NCBI RefSeq assembly: GCF_007858285.1
Contig: NZ_VFIL01000001.1
Location: forward strand, 186,001 to 250,000
Direction of reading: 5' to 3'
DNA: 64,000 nt
Source of the DNA: Pseudomonas brenneri
GTDB taxonomy: Bacteria > Pseudomonadota > Gammaproteobacteria > Pseudomonadales > Pseudomonadaceae
The translations under genes were made by a program, and so were the position numbers. Positions within the stretch are counted from its first letter, which is position 1. Each line of letters starts with the position of its first letter. The notes under the pieces were generated by a model, which made no database searches, was not told the origin of the DNA, and saw nothing but the letters and a program-made list of their open reading frames with translations. Of this stretch, positions 56,001 through 64,000 are shown one piece after another.

Positions 56001-57168
56001 GTTGGACGAATGGCCCATGACGGTGCTCGAATTACCACGCCTTCGGACCCTGGATTTGCGTGACAACTGGATCGAGACCCTGCCGGATGCGGTATTCGAG
56101 CCGCAACATCGCCCATTGATGGCGGATACCAACTTATCGGGCAACCGCCTTGATCAGCAAAGCTGTGAGAATTTGCAGGTCTACCTGGGCCAGACCGGCA
56201 ATGGCCTGGGGTTTTCCGCCGAGCAGCTTGAGTTCATGGTCCTGGAGTACCGGGAACGCGATGAGCTGGGGTTTTCCGACACCTCTGACTACTCGCTGGA
56301 TCATCCGGAAATCGAAACACCCCATATGCAGAAGGCCCAGTGGTTTGTCGGGGTGGAGCCACACTCGGCAAAACATCGAATCTGGGACGAACTCAATGCA
56401 CAGGAGGGCAGCCGCGACTTTTTCTTCAGCCTTTCACAGTTGCGCCATACCGAGGACTTCCTTGAGGCTCCTGCCGAACTGACGCAGCGCGTGTGGGCGG
56501 TGCTGGAAGCAATCAGCCAAAACCCGGCCATGCGGCGTGACCTGTTTGCCAGGGCGACGGCGCTGGTGCCCGATATCACCTGTGGTGATGGCAGGATCCT
56601 GCTGTTCAATGAGCTTGAAACCCGTGTGCTGGAGTTCGATGCGCTGAGGCTGGCCGAGCAGGGGCAGAACGGGGCTCAACTGTTGAAGTTTGCCCGCAGC
56701 ATGATCCGGCTGGAGGCGTTAGAGGGCATCGCCCAAACGACTATCGAAAGGCGTCCGGACATCGACCTGGTAGAAATTCGCCTGGCTTTGCGCATTGGCC
56801 TGGCGCAGCGCCTGGAGCTGCCCAGGCAGCCCACTGGCATGCTGTTCGGCGAATTGTCGGAGGTTTCCCAGGCCGACCTTGACCATGCGTATGCCACGAT
56901 TGTGGACAGTGAAAACACGTCGGATTTCGAGGAGAGGCTGGTGGGGCTTGAGTATTGGTGCAATTACCTGAAGAAAAAATACGCCACTGACTTCTCATCC
57001 CTGGCCCGCGAGTTGGAACAGAAGACCGCTGCGCTGGATGAGCGCTATCCCGACGGTGGCGCGGACTACCTGCGCGACTACGCCGTGTTGGGGGCCTGGA
57101 GCAAGGAGCAGCGTACCGCCCTGGCGATCCGCCTTACCCGGCAGGAACGAACAGCGCTGAACATATAA
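50080..57168 (+). CDS. Giant leucine-rich-repeat protein with NEL-type E3 ubiquitin ligase domain
   Basis: Predicted effector of 2362 residues. The N-terminal third resembles the dermonecrotic-toxin-like DUF6543 region, including a hydrophobic stretch near 465-500 (LALLLNVGMFGLGAIAGFVPVLGELMMAVM) that could enter membranes. Three modules follow from about 1166, 1452 and 1796, each a helical linker with a WR motif (LLDCWRQGL) plus several leucine-rich repeats (LRHLDLSHNWL, LRRLDLGRNEL). The end, from about 2067, is a NEL domain like Shigella IpaH and Salmonella SspH: the catalytic loop ITCGDGRILLFNELE keeps the CxD motif with Cys2168. NEL enzymes attach host ubiquitin, so a eukaryotic target is implied. 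There is no signal peptide and no secretion genes nearby. The ATG follows GGAG by 7 bases. Confidence 0.9.
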   Translation: MTDSPALPATPSVHRPLLTSAMPKWLVDSTAARRMALKHADTPLPPAYWHATPEQRQQLHACFIASFTAQTALDQTLSGLQSIDAFARPLLVKALKDQYEVTLAPQVATWLSLRKSLQVSDLNIEAQTYDFLKLELLQAALHNFEEGECEEGAFHSSSGLRWQTSSPGSAADSLLPVRLGSLKVHQFLRLCRSLDLGGQFQTYLKGFFTTHETTLREQFIASQKAAMRAAAELALLCEDITQADYNMVLSVIAGERSPQMGGQPVWICDLGLMKLRMTGCVLFLAFDDEHIDSPILYIPQDPYQPLKRYTHRAPLLTALKQRLSTPGLASTRVDRPTDYQVFFSQFVDYADRSHYFSQFTLDAPDATLREKIGSNFPGIGQFYELISKVTVFKLKNFPPLPLAPQVPNPAPYLAPVAMAFKNQAYASDKVDLWTYLYEQHRDKSLADAAAHAVPTADVDARVRTRKLALLLNVGMFGLGAIAGFVPVLGELMMAVMAEQLLTEVIEAAQEWNEGDRRAARAHLIDLAQNLALLGVTAGGGKALSKLRPEPVIEGLVPVKLPGGQVRLWKPDLGGYQSDVALMPGSKPNALGQYEVDGKLHVHIDNVLYEKTFDPQLNKWRIKHPRNPRAYQPILEHNRAGAWRHSHEYPLAWNRLTLLRRLGHITAGFSDEALSVIGDVSGVQDDLLRKVHLDGLPVPAVLADTLERFRADRDVDELIGRLRRGAGLDSRHEYALPLAVEMPGWPPGRVLEVFEQRAVVGRSEPGQEGLGEEQARRLLGTPRRGDQPGVPVTDEWVGGSLEPEGRSIRYGSPLSADDGRPTLKISRTDLQQGKLAHVVLNGLDEQQVTGLLGSASSWGEQPREQVFNERLADYALQRQAALFDAQLHGNGAPVTDSGPLQRRFPGLTQHAREELLDRASPQELRRLQDSGRVSARLDHQARLSMQQGRLSRAISGLHRDRLANTDSDRLALQALARLSGWPQGVRLEMRQGGIRGPLLDSIGDEHAVVRRYLVKSGECFQAHDASGRALNSVPADGRNLFQSILDALPDEMRRALVPTGQGGDLQQALATYAREHREIIAHDILKLRTPRTRPALRLPSGRLGYELSGRGALFATDDSLIAHARSVYPNMSETEAQALVMARRLDGESDSQIWRLFANRQHELTALRTTLEQWAGEDERRLRSVEDIIDCWRQGFDRDRAAHGSLSLRVEEALPEWQADFSHVLTLNLSGRALLAQETTALLQPFPNVQHLQLYVRPEHLGAVTERLASAPGVTQLSFTGPSLTYSAQVLRLLERMAGLRQLSLAGNLQTLDVSGLTALRRLTVSGTLETWPQGSLALEHLEFLDIAQTPLRSVPDEMFIGHQRLWRGLQMNWSAYEPQEFMKVYEHLHDNPAHLIEERRLVKSYCEGVLGSLQPGAPAFIERVLAHFSAQGLTSRQRLEKVNSIREEHHRLVDELEQWSDRDSGVGRVEVERQIASEALLDCWRQGLEPRIVDDSQVSAAATVLDLSDADLIDLPKLPATGFTHVRSLNLSDIGVPLEGINTWLGHFPRLDTLSLARNNLAELPSVLVDHPSLRHLDLSHNWLVVTPVIQAQLSRLAGLVSLRLPYNPLSGLDISGLRELQILDLSHSAISDWPQGVLELPALHSLDLSHSAITSIPEAALQGHDLLLANTRLRGCRLSAQARADARLFARRYARDYPASPQESPLGIPRELLAQGLAGGDPEYFAEDVLRRPDLLVALPTTAADLAPSARMQRLDPALDTTLAALRIEELRAIGLDATQIDARLQEWETQYGQWVALLNEWMDVHGYLDGSWVSALDRRRAADRLLESWRFTLRATPLTVEANGAERLDFSGLSLGALPRLPGDFAHVSELNLNRVKLTAQGSNDFLRAFSHVRSLTLSNNGLRALPEALGEFRRLRRLDLGRNELQNTDPLQDYLAQMHELEWLDLGENLMGELELSGLARLDTLYLQQNMLDEWPMTVLELPRLRTLDLRDNWIETLPDAVFEPQHRPLMADTNLSGNRLDQQSCENLQVYLGQTGNGLGFSAEQLEFMVLEYRERDELGFSDTSDYSLDHPEIETPHMQKAQWFVGVEPHSAKHRIWDELNAQEGSRDFFFSLSQLRHTEDFLEAPAELTQRVWAVLEAISQNPAMRRDLFARATALVPDITCGDGRILLFNELETRVLEFDALRLAEQGQNGAQLLKFARSMIRLEALEGIAQTTIERRPDIDLVEIRLALRIGLAQRLELPRQPTGMLFGELSEVSQADLDHAYATIVDSENTSDFEERLVGLEYWCNYLKKKYATDFSSLARELEQKTAALDERYPDGGADYLRDYAVLGAWSKEQRTALAIRLTRQERTALNI

Positions 57169-57171
57169 GGG

Positions 57172-57201
57172 ACAATCCGGCTCCTGGGGGAGCCGGGTTG
57201 T
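57172..57201. terminator. Strong hairpin between the NEL gene and metH
   Basis: A 13-base stem (ACAATCCGGCTCC with GGAGCCGGGTTGT, one G-T pair) and a TGGG loop in the 48-base convergent space. It lacks a T tract but should mark the 3' ends of both genes. Confidence 0.65.
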
Positions 57202-57216
57202 CGGCGATAGCAACCC

Positions 57217-60200
57217 TCAGTTGTCGTAACCCAGGTTCGGCGCCAGCCAGCGTTCGGTCACGGCCAGGTCCTGGCCTTTACGTGCGGTGTAGCTCGTTAC
57301 CTGGTCCTTGTCGATCTTGCCCACGGCAAAGTACTGCGCCTGCGGGTGGGCGAAGTACCAGCCGCTGACCGCCGCTGCCGGGAACATCGCGTAGTGTTCG
57401 GTGAGGAACACACCGCTACGTCCGGCCTGCATTTCGCGGGCCTCAGGGTCCAGCAACTGGAACAACTGAGCTTTTTCGGTATGGTCCGGGCACGCCGGGT
57501 AGCCGGGGGCAGGGCGGATACCGCTGTACTGCTCCTTGATCAGCGCCTCGTTGTCCAGTTCTTCGTCCTTGGCATAGCCCCAGTGATCTTTACGCACCTG
57601 CTGGTGCAGCCACTCGGCGCAAGCCTCGGCCAGGCGGTCGGCCAGGGCCTTGACCATGATCGAGTTGTAGTCGTCGCCCGCGTCCTGGTAGGCCTTGGCT
57701 ACTTCCTCGGCGCCGATGCCGGCGGTGGTGATGAACCCACCGATGTAATCGGTCACGCCGCTGTCCTTGGGCGCAACAAAGTCGGCCAGGGAGAAGTTCG
57801 GCTTGCCGTCGGTCTTGATGATCTGCTGGCGCAGGTGATGCAGCTTGGCAATTGGCTGGCCGTCGTCGCCGTAGACTTCCAGGTCGTCGTCCTGCACCTG
57901 GTTGGTCGGCCAGAAGCCAAACACGGCACGGGCGCTGATGAGCTTTTCGTCGATCAGCTTCTTGAGCATTTCCTGTGCATCGGCGTACAGCGCGGTCGCC
58001 GCTTCACCGACTACTTCATCGGTGAGGATGCGTGGGAATTTGCCGGCCAGGTCCCAGGAGATGAAAAACGGTGTCCAGTCGATGTATTCGGCCAGTACCT
58101 TGAGATCGATATTGTCCAGCACCTTGGCCCCGGTAAACGTTGGCTTGACCGGGGTGTAGGTGCTCCAGTCGAACTGTGGCTTCTTGGCGATGGCCGCCGG
58201 GTAGCTCAGGCGTTCGGTACGGGCGCTGCGGTTCGAGGTGCGCTCACGCACGTCGATGTATTCCAGGCGGGTTTTCTCGACGAAACCGGCCTTGAGCTCC
58301 TTGGACAGCAACTGGGTGGCCACGCCCACTGCGCGCGAGGCGTCGGTGACGTAGATCACCGCATCGTTGCTGTACTTGGGTTCGATTTTTACTGCGGTGT
58401 GCGCCTTGGAGGTGGTCGCGCCACCGATCATCAGCGGCAGGTGGAAGTCCTGGCGCTGCATCTCGCGGGCCACGTGCACCATTTCATCCAGGGACGGCGT
58501 GATCAGGCCGGACAGGCCGATGATGTCGCACTTCTGCTCCTTGGCCACCTGCAGGATCTTCTCTGCGGGCACCATCACACCCAGGTCGACAATGTCGTAG
58601 CCGTTGCAACCCAGCACCACGCCGACAATGTTCTTGCCGATGTCGTGTACGTCACCTTTGACGGTGGCCATGAGGATCTTGCCCTTGGCTTCTGGCTTGT
58701 CGCCTTTTTCCAGTTCGATGAACGGGATCAGGTGGGCCACGGCCTGCTTCATCACACGGGCAGATTTCACCACTTGGGGCAGGAACATTTTGCCGGCACC
58801 AAACAGGTCGCCGACGATGTTCATGCCGGACATCAACGGACCTTCGATCACCTCGATCGGGCGCGCGAACGACTGCCGGGATTCTTCGGTGTCTTCCACG
58901 ATATGGGTGGTGATGCCCTTGACCAGTGCATGCTCCAGGCGTTTGTTGACTTCCCAGCCACGCCATTCCTCGGTCTCGGCTTCCTTGACGCTGCCATCGC
59001 CCTTGTACTTGTCGGCGATGGCGAGCAGGGCGTCGGTGCCTTCCGGGGTACGGTTGAGCACCACGTCTTCCACCGCGTCGCGCAGCTCGGCGGGGATCTG
59101 GTCGTAGATCTCCAGTTGGCCGGCGTTGACGATACCCATGGTCAAGCCATTGCGGATCGCATACAGCAGGAACACCGAGTGGATCGCCTCGCGCACCGGG
59201 TTGTTGCCGCGGAACGAGAACGACACGTTGGACACGCCGCCCGAGGTCAGCGCATACGGCAGCTCATCGCGGATGTAGGCGCAGGCGTTGATAAAGTCGA
59301 CGGCGTAGTTGTTGTGTTCTTCAATACCGGTGGCCACGGCAAAGATGTTCGGGTCGAAGATAATGTCTTGGGGCGGGAAGCCCACTTCATTGACCAGAAT
59401 GTCGTAGGAGCGTTTGCAGATCTCTTTCTTGCGCGCCTCGGTGTCGGCCTGGCCGGCTTCGTCGAACGCCATCACCACCACCGCTGCGCCGTAGCGCTTG
59501 CACAGCTTGGCGTGATGGATGAACTGCGGGGCGCCTTCCTTCATGCTGATGGAGTTGACGATGCCCTTGCCCTGGATGCATTTGAGGCCAGCCTCGATCA
59601 CTTCCCACTTGGAAGAGTCGATCATGATCGGCACACGGGAGATATCCGGCTCGCCGGCAATCAGATTGAGGAAGGTCACCATGGCCTTCTTCGAATCGAG
59701 CATGCCCTCGTCCATGTTGATATCGATCACCTGGGCGCCGGCTTCCACCTGCTGCAGGGCGACTTCCAGGGCTTCGGTGTAGTTGTCCTCGCGGATCAGG
59801 CGGGCGAACTTGGCTGAACCGGTGATATTCGTGCGTTCGCCGACGTTGACGAACAGCGACTGGCGATCGATGGTAAACGGCTCCAGGCCCGACAGGCGGC
59901 AGGCCTTGGGAATGTCCGGGATCGGGCGCGGCGCATAGCCAGCCACGGCCTTGGCGATGGCCTCGATATGCCCCGGCGTGGTGCCGCAGCAGCCGCCGAC
60001 GATATTGAGGAAGCCGCTCTGGGCGAACTCCTCGATGACCTTGGCGGTTTGCGCTGGCAGCTCGTCGTACTCGCCGAACTCGTTGGGCAGGCCGGCGTTG
60101 GGGTGTGCCGATACATAGGTGTCAGCCTTGTTCGACAACTCTTCCAGGTATGGACGCAGCTCACTGGCGCCCAGGGCGCAGTTCAAACCGACGGAAATCG

Positions 60201-60927
60201 GCTTGGCGTGGCTGATGGAGTTCCAGAACGCCTCGGTGGTCTGGCCCGACAGGGTGCGGCCGGAGGCGTCGGTGATGGTCCCGGAAATCATGATCGGCAG
60301 CTCGACACCCAGCTCTTCGTACACGCCCTGCACGGCGAAGATCGCGGCCTTGGCGTTGAGGGTGTCGAAGATGGTTTCGATGAGGATCATGTCCGCACCG
60401 CCTTCGATCAGGCCTTTAGTGGCCTCGGTGTAGTTCTCCACCAGTTCATCGAAGGTCACGTTGCGGTAGCCGGGGTTGTTCACATCTGGCGACAGCGAGC
60501 AGGTGCGGCTGGTGGGGCCGAGGACGCCGGCGACAAAGCGTGGCTTGTCCGGGGTTTCGAGGGTCTTGGCGTCGGCGACCCGGCGGGCCAGGCGTGCGCC
60601 TTCCAGGTTCAGCTCATAGGCCAGCGCCTCCATGCCATAGTCGGCCTGGGACACCTGGGTGGCGTTGAATGTGTTGGTTTCGAGGATGTCGGCACCGGCA
60701 TCCAGGTACGCCTTCTCGATCCCGCCGATTACATCCGGGCGGGTGAGGATCAACAGGTCGTTGTTGCCCTTGACGTCGCTCGGCCAGTCGGCGAAGCGTT
60801 TGCCGCGGTAGTCCTCTTCCTCCAGCTTATAGCTCTGGATCATCGTGCCCATGCCACCATCGAGGATCAGGATGCGTTCCTTGAGGGCTTGCTGGAGGGC
60901 TTGCAGGCGAGTGCTACGATCGGACAT
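57217..60927 (-). CDS. metH: Cobalamin-dependent methionine synthase
   Basis: Transfers a methyl group from 5-methyltetrahydrofolate to homocysteine through cobalamin, in the cytoplasm. All four modules are present in 1236 residues: homocysteine domain ([16 protein letters not shown]; zinc ligands in [14 protein letters not shown]), pterin domain ([20 protein letters not shown]), cobalamin domain with the cobalt-ligand motif [23 protein letters not shown], and the C-terminal activation domain that binds SAM ([17 protein letters not shown]). The length matches E. coli MetH (1227). No cobalamin riboswitch fold is apparent in the 165 bases upstream. Confidence 0.97.
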   Translation of the reverse strand: MSDRSTRLQALQQALKERILILDGGMGTMIQSYKLEEEDYRGKRFADWPSDVKGNNDLLILTRPDVIGGIEKAYLDAGADILETNTFNATQVSQADYGMEALAYELNLEGARLARRVADAKTLETPDKPRFVAGVLGPTSRTCSLSPDVNNPGYRNVTFDELVENYTEATKGLIEGGADMILIETIFDTLNAKAAIFAVQGVYEELGVELPIMISGTITDASGRTLSGQTTEAFWNSISHAKPISVGLNCALGASELRPYLEELSNKADTYVSAHPNAGLPNEFGEYDELPAQTAKVIEEFAQSGFLNIVGGCCGTTPGHIEAIAKAVAGYAPRPIPDIPKACRLSGLEPFTIDRQSLFVNVGERTNITGSAKFARLIREDNYTEALEVALQQVEAGAQVIDINMDEGMLDSKKAMVTFLNLIAGEPDISRVPIMIDSSKWEVIEAGLKCIQGKGIVNSISMKEGAPQFIHHAKLCKRYGAAVVVMAFDEAGQADTEARKKEICKRSYDILVNEVGFPPQDIIFDPNIFAVATGIEEHNNYAVDFINACAYIRDELPYALTSGGVSNVSFSFRGNNPVREAIHSVFLLYAIRNGLTMGIVNAGQLEIYDQIPAELRDAVEDVVLNRTPEGTDALLAIADKYKGDGSVKEAETEEWRGWEVNKRLEHALVKGITTHIVEDTEESRQSFARPIEVIEGPLMSGMNIVGDLFGAGKMFLPQVVKSARVMKQAVAHLIPFIELEKGDKPEAKGKILMATVKGDVHDIGKNIVGVVLGCNGYDIVDLGVMVPAEKILQVAKEQKCDIIGLSGLITPSLDEMVHVAREMQRQDFHLPLMIGGATTSKAHTAVKIEPKYSNDAVIYVTDASRAVGVATQLLSKELKAGFVEKTRLEYIDVRERTSNRSARTERLSYPAAIAKKPQFDWSTYTPVKPTFTGAKVLDNIDLKVLAEYIDWTPFFISWDLAGKFPRILTDEVVGEAATALYADAQEMLKKLIDEKLISARAVFGFWPTNQVQDDDLEVYGDDGQPIAKLHHLRQQIIKTDGKPNFSLADFVAPKDSGVTDYIGGFITTAGIGAEEVAKAYQDAGDDYNSIMVKALADRLAEACAEWLHQQVRKDHWGYAKDEELDNEALIKEQYSGIRPAPGYPACPDHTEKAQLFQLLDPEAREMQAGRSGVFLTEHYAMFPAAAVSGWYFAHPQAQYFAVGKIDKDQVTSYTARKGQDLAVTERWLAPNLGYDN

Positions 60928-61092
60928 GGGACTACTCTAATCAGGCATTACGGAGGGCGTGGATCATAGCAAACCTGTGCGCTTTTAGAGCATGTCAGGG
61001 TTTTGCATGAATATCGCTCATGTTGATGGCGCGTCGACATCGGTAGAATTGCCGCAATTTTTCAGCGCATGCTTTGAATCGGGACCGGATAC

Positions 61093-63384
61093 ATGTCACT
61101 TCGCATCATCACCAGTGCCGCCTTGGCGTTGGTCGCCTGCATCGCACAGGCCAACGGACCCGCCCCGGCGATTTCCTATACCCGTGACATTCAGCCGATC
61201 TTCACCGAGAAATGCGTGGCTTGCCATGCCTGCTACGACTCCGCCTGCCAGCTCAACCTGGGCAGTGGCGAAGGTGCGGCACGTGGCGCGAGCAAAATCC
61301 CCGTGTACAACGGCGAGCGTAGCCAGGCTTCGCAGCCGACCCGACTGTTTTATGACGCCTTTGGCAAGACGGCCTGGCAGCGCCAGGGGTTTGGCTCGGT
61401 GCTGGACGCCCAGGGCACCCAGGCCGGGCTGATGGCGCGCATGTTGGAATTGGGCCATAAAACGCCGCTGGCGCCCAATGCCAAGCTGCCTGATGAGATC
61501 GTGTTGGGCCTGAACCGCGAGAACATGTGCCCGTTACCCGGTGAGTTCGAGGCCTACGCTGGCGCGCACCCCAAAGAAGGCATGCCGCTGGCCGTCACCG
61601 GCCTGACCGACCAGCAGTACCAGACCCTGCAACGCTGGCTGGCGTCCGGCGCGCCAATTGACGAGCAAGGCCTGGCGCCCAGCGCCCAGGAAGCCTTGCA
61701 GGTACAGCAATGGGAAAACCTGCTGAACCAGCCCGGCGCGCGGGAAAGCCTGGTGGCGCGCTGGCTGTACGAGCATCTGTTCCTGGCCCATATCTATTTT
61801 GAAGGCGGCGAGCCGGGGCATTATTTCCAGTGGGTACGCTCGCGTACGCCCAGTGGCCAGCCGATCGACCTGATCAACACCCGGCGTCCCAATGACGATC
61901 CGGGCACCCAGGTGTACTACCGCTTGTGGCCGGTACAAGGGGTGATCGTGCACAAGACCCACATCACCTATCCGTTCAGCGCGGCGAAGATGGCGCGGAT
62001 CAAGTCGCTGTTCTACAGCGGCGACTGGCAAGCCGTGGCATTACCGGGCTATGGGCCTGGCCGCCGGGCCAACCCGTTCGAAACCTTCGAGGCAATCCCG
62101 GCCAAGGCGCGCTACCAGTTCATGCTGGATAACGCCGAATACTTCGTGCGCACCTTTATCCGTGGGCCGGTGTGCCGGGGGCAGATTGCCACGGACGTGA
62201 TCCGCGACAACTTCTGGACCCTGTTCCAGGATCCGGACCACGACTTGTACATCACCGATGCCCGTTATCGCGGCCAGGCCACGCCGTTGCTGGCGATGCC
62301 GGGGCAGAACGATGACGTGGGCAGCGTGCTGGGCCTGTGGCTGGCCTACCGCGACAAACGCAATGAGTACGAGGCCCTGCGCCGCGACAACTACGCCGAC
62401 TTGCCGGCGCCGGGCTGGTCGAGCCTGTGGGAGGGCAATGACAACGCGCTGCTGAGCATTTTCCGCCACTTCGACAGTGCCTCGGTGACCAAGGGCCTGA
62501 TTGGCGAAGTGCCGCAGACTATGTGGCTATTCGACTACCCACTGCTGGAGCGCACCTATTACCAGTTGGCGGTCAATTTCGATGTGTTTGGCAATGTCTC
62601 GCACCAGGCCCAGACGCGCCTGTATTTCGACCTGATCCGCAATGGCGCCGAGCAGAACTTCCTGCGCCTGATGCCTGCGGACTCACGGGATGGTTTCCTT
62701 GATGACTGGTACCAGAACAGCGGCAAGGTCAAGCTGTGGCTGGACTATGAAGCCATCGACAACGACAGGCCCACGGGCCTGAAGCTGGATGCACAGGACC
62801 CGAAGCGTGACTTTGCCAACCAGTTGCTTGCCCGTTATGGCCATTTGAATGCCAGCCCGGATCCGATCAATCGCTGCATAAGCGCCTATTGCTCACGTCC
62901 CGGTATCGACCCGCAACTGCGCGACGCCGAACAGACCCTCAGTCGCCTGACCTCAAGGCCGGCGGCCGGGCTCAAGGTGATCGAGCAATTGCCCGAAGCC
63001 ACCCTGCTGCGCATCCAGACCCGCAGCGGCAAACGCGAGGTCTACAGCCTGCTGCGCAACCGCGCCCACAGTAACGTGGCATTCATGTTGGGCGAGGCTT
63101 ATCGCTATCAGCCGGGCCTGGATACCCTGACGATCTACCCAGGCGTGCTCAGCAGCTACCCCAACTTCATCTTCAACGTGCCGGCCGAGGATGTACCGGA
63201 GTTCGTCGAAGACATGGAGTTGGCCAGGGACGCCAAGCGTTTTGAGCGGATTGTCGAGCGCTGGGGCATCCGCCGCAGTCACCCGCAGTTCTGGGAGTAC
63301 TTCCACGATTTGTCGCAGTACCTGCACGAAACCACGCCGGTGGAAGAGGGTGTGCTGGACATGAATCGCTACGAGAACCTGTAG
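61093..63384 (+). CDS. cti: Fatty acid cis/trans isomerase
   Basis: Periplasmic haem enzyme of 763 residues that turns cis into trans unsaturated phospholipid fatty acids in the membrane during solvent or heat stress, a trait of Pseudomonas and Vibrio. The signal peptide is MSLRIITSAALALVACIAQA. The c-type haem motif CVACH lies at about residue 41, followed by CYDSACQLNLGSGEGAARGA typical of Cti. The rest (YYRLWPVQGVIVHKTHITYPF, MLDNAEYFVRTFIRGPVCRG) is well conserved in the family. It is divergent from metH with 165 bases between them. Confidence 0.95.
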   Translation: MSLRIITSAALALVACIAQANGPAPAISYTRDIQPIFTEKCVACHACYDSACQLNLGSGEGAARGASKIPVYNGERSQASQPTRLFYDAFGKTAWQRQGFGSVLDAQGTQAGLMARMLELGHKTPLAPNAKLPDEIVLGLNRENMCPLPGEFEAYAGAHPKEGMPLAVTGLTDQQYQTLQRWLASGAPIDEQGLAPSAQEALQVQQWENLLNQPGARESLVARWLYEHLFLAHIYFEGGEPGHYFQWVRSRTPSGQPIDLINTRRPNDDPGTQVYYRLWPVQGVIVHKTHITYPFSAAKMARIKSLFYSGDWQAVALPGYGPGRRANPFETFEAIPAKARYQFMLDNAEYFVRTFIRGPVCRGQIATDVIRDNFWTLFQDPDHDLYITDARYRGQATPLLAMPGQNDDVGSVLGLWLAYRDKRNEYEALRRDNYADLPAPGWSSLWEGNDNALLSIFRHFDSASVTKGLIGEVPQTMWLFDYPLLERTYYQLAVNFDVFGNVSHQAQTRLYFDLIRNGAEQNFLRLMPADSRDGFLDDWYQNSGKVKLWLDYEAIDNDRPTGLKLDAQDPKRDFANQLLARYGHLNASPDPINRCISAYCSRPGIDPQLRDAEQTLSRLTSRPAAGLKVIEQLPEATLLRIQTRSGKREVYSLLRNRAHSNVAFMLGEAYRYQPGLDTLTIYPGVLSSYPNFIFNVPAEDVPEFVEDMELARDAKRFERIVERWGIRRSHPQFWEYFHDLSQYLHETTPVEEGVLDMNRYENL

Positions 63385-63394
63385 ATGCGGATTT

Positions 63395-63417
63395 GCCTGA
63401 CAAAAATACTAGGACTT
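63395..63417 (+). promoter_or_regulatory. Possible IscR type-1 site upstream of nfuA
   Basis: The sequence CTGACAAAAATACTAGGACTT matches the TGAC-N5-TACT-N-GG core of the type-1 IscR sites I know from iscR promoters. It lies 54-76 bases before the nfuA ATG, at promoter position. This would link nfuA to Fe-S status. Confidence 0.5.
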
Positions 63418-63461
63418 TGTACCGCGCAGGCGATTGGCGTAAACTGCCAGCAAGCCTGTGA

Positions 63462-64000
<539 letters not shown>

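Noticed and set aside
57346..59817. 823-codon open frame on the plus strand opposite metH
   Set aside because: It mirrors metH over its length, lacks recognisable motifs and reflects the GC-rich codon pattern of the true gene on the other strand.
60928..61092. Cobalamin riboswitch before metH
   Set aside because: No B12-box-like sequence or multi-hairpin fold is visible in the 165-base space shared with cti.

Overview
The window reads as a chromosomal segment of a Pseudomonas of the fluorescens group. The support is: a narGHJI-ppiC-moaA cluster; a TonB receptor with a FecI/FecR pair; a fatty-acid cis/trans isomerase; small Pseudomonas-type families (DUF2388, DUF2970, DUF3079, DUF934); the gene order mltD-gloB-methyltransferase-rnhA...dnaQ and nearby cadA-like, cysI and metH genes, as I recall them from P. 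aeruginosa; and many REP elements of the type GTAGGAGCGAGCTTGCTCGC. Coding density is high and no gap exceeds about 230 bases. I see no tRNA, rRNA, CRISPR array, prophage or insertion sequence with a transposase.

Layout. 1-4772: end of narH, then narJ, narI, a parvulin-type isomerase and moaA (anaerobic nitrate respiration and molybdenum cofactor). 4906-5400: decayed YhcG/DUF1016 nuclease. 5438-8478: class III ribonucleotide reductase operon with two NrdR-like boxes, in which the glycyl-radical domain of NrdD is a separate 51-residue gene split off by a REP pair, followed by nrdG. 8578-10197: chemoreceptor. 10231-13303 (minus): ftrDCBA ferrous-iron uptake with a possible Fur box. 13480-18347: DUF3079 protein, alpha/beta hydrolase, diguanylate cyclase, NudK, LysE exporter and AraC regulator. 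18439-22494 (minus): TonB receptor, FecR and FecI. 22704-30089 (minus): nppD-nppC-nppB-nppA2-nppA1 peptide ABC importer. 30280-39107: mltD, gloB, methyltransferase, rnhA and dnaQ, with a 4.4 kb accessory block (GDPD-like lipoprotein, AraC regulator, alcohol dehydrogenase, NTF2-like protein, DUF2388 protein) between rnhA and dnaQ. 39304-42131: Orn/Lys/Arg decarboxylase with a GNAT enzyme. 42210-46006: LysR regulator, small protein, FMN reductase, and an Old Yellow Enzyme divergent from its probable MerR regulator. 46076-48212: DUF934 protein and cysI. 48446-49965: small membrane protein, periplasmic binding protein and DUF2970 protein. 50080-57168: a 2362-residue NEL-type E3 ubiquitin ligase-like effector. 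57217-64000: metH, cti and the start of nfuA.

The strongest candidates for something unusual are (i) the split anaerobic ribonucleotide reductase, where a free-standing glycyl-radical peptide sits between nrdD and nrdG with its own strong ribosome binding site; (ii) the giant leucine-rich-repeat/NEL protein built from three repeated modules; and (iii) the way REP elements form gene ends here: three genes take their stop codon from a REP and a fourth gains a REP-encoded tail.

All calls come from reading translations and motifs by eye. No database search was possible, and comparisons with other genomes are from memory.
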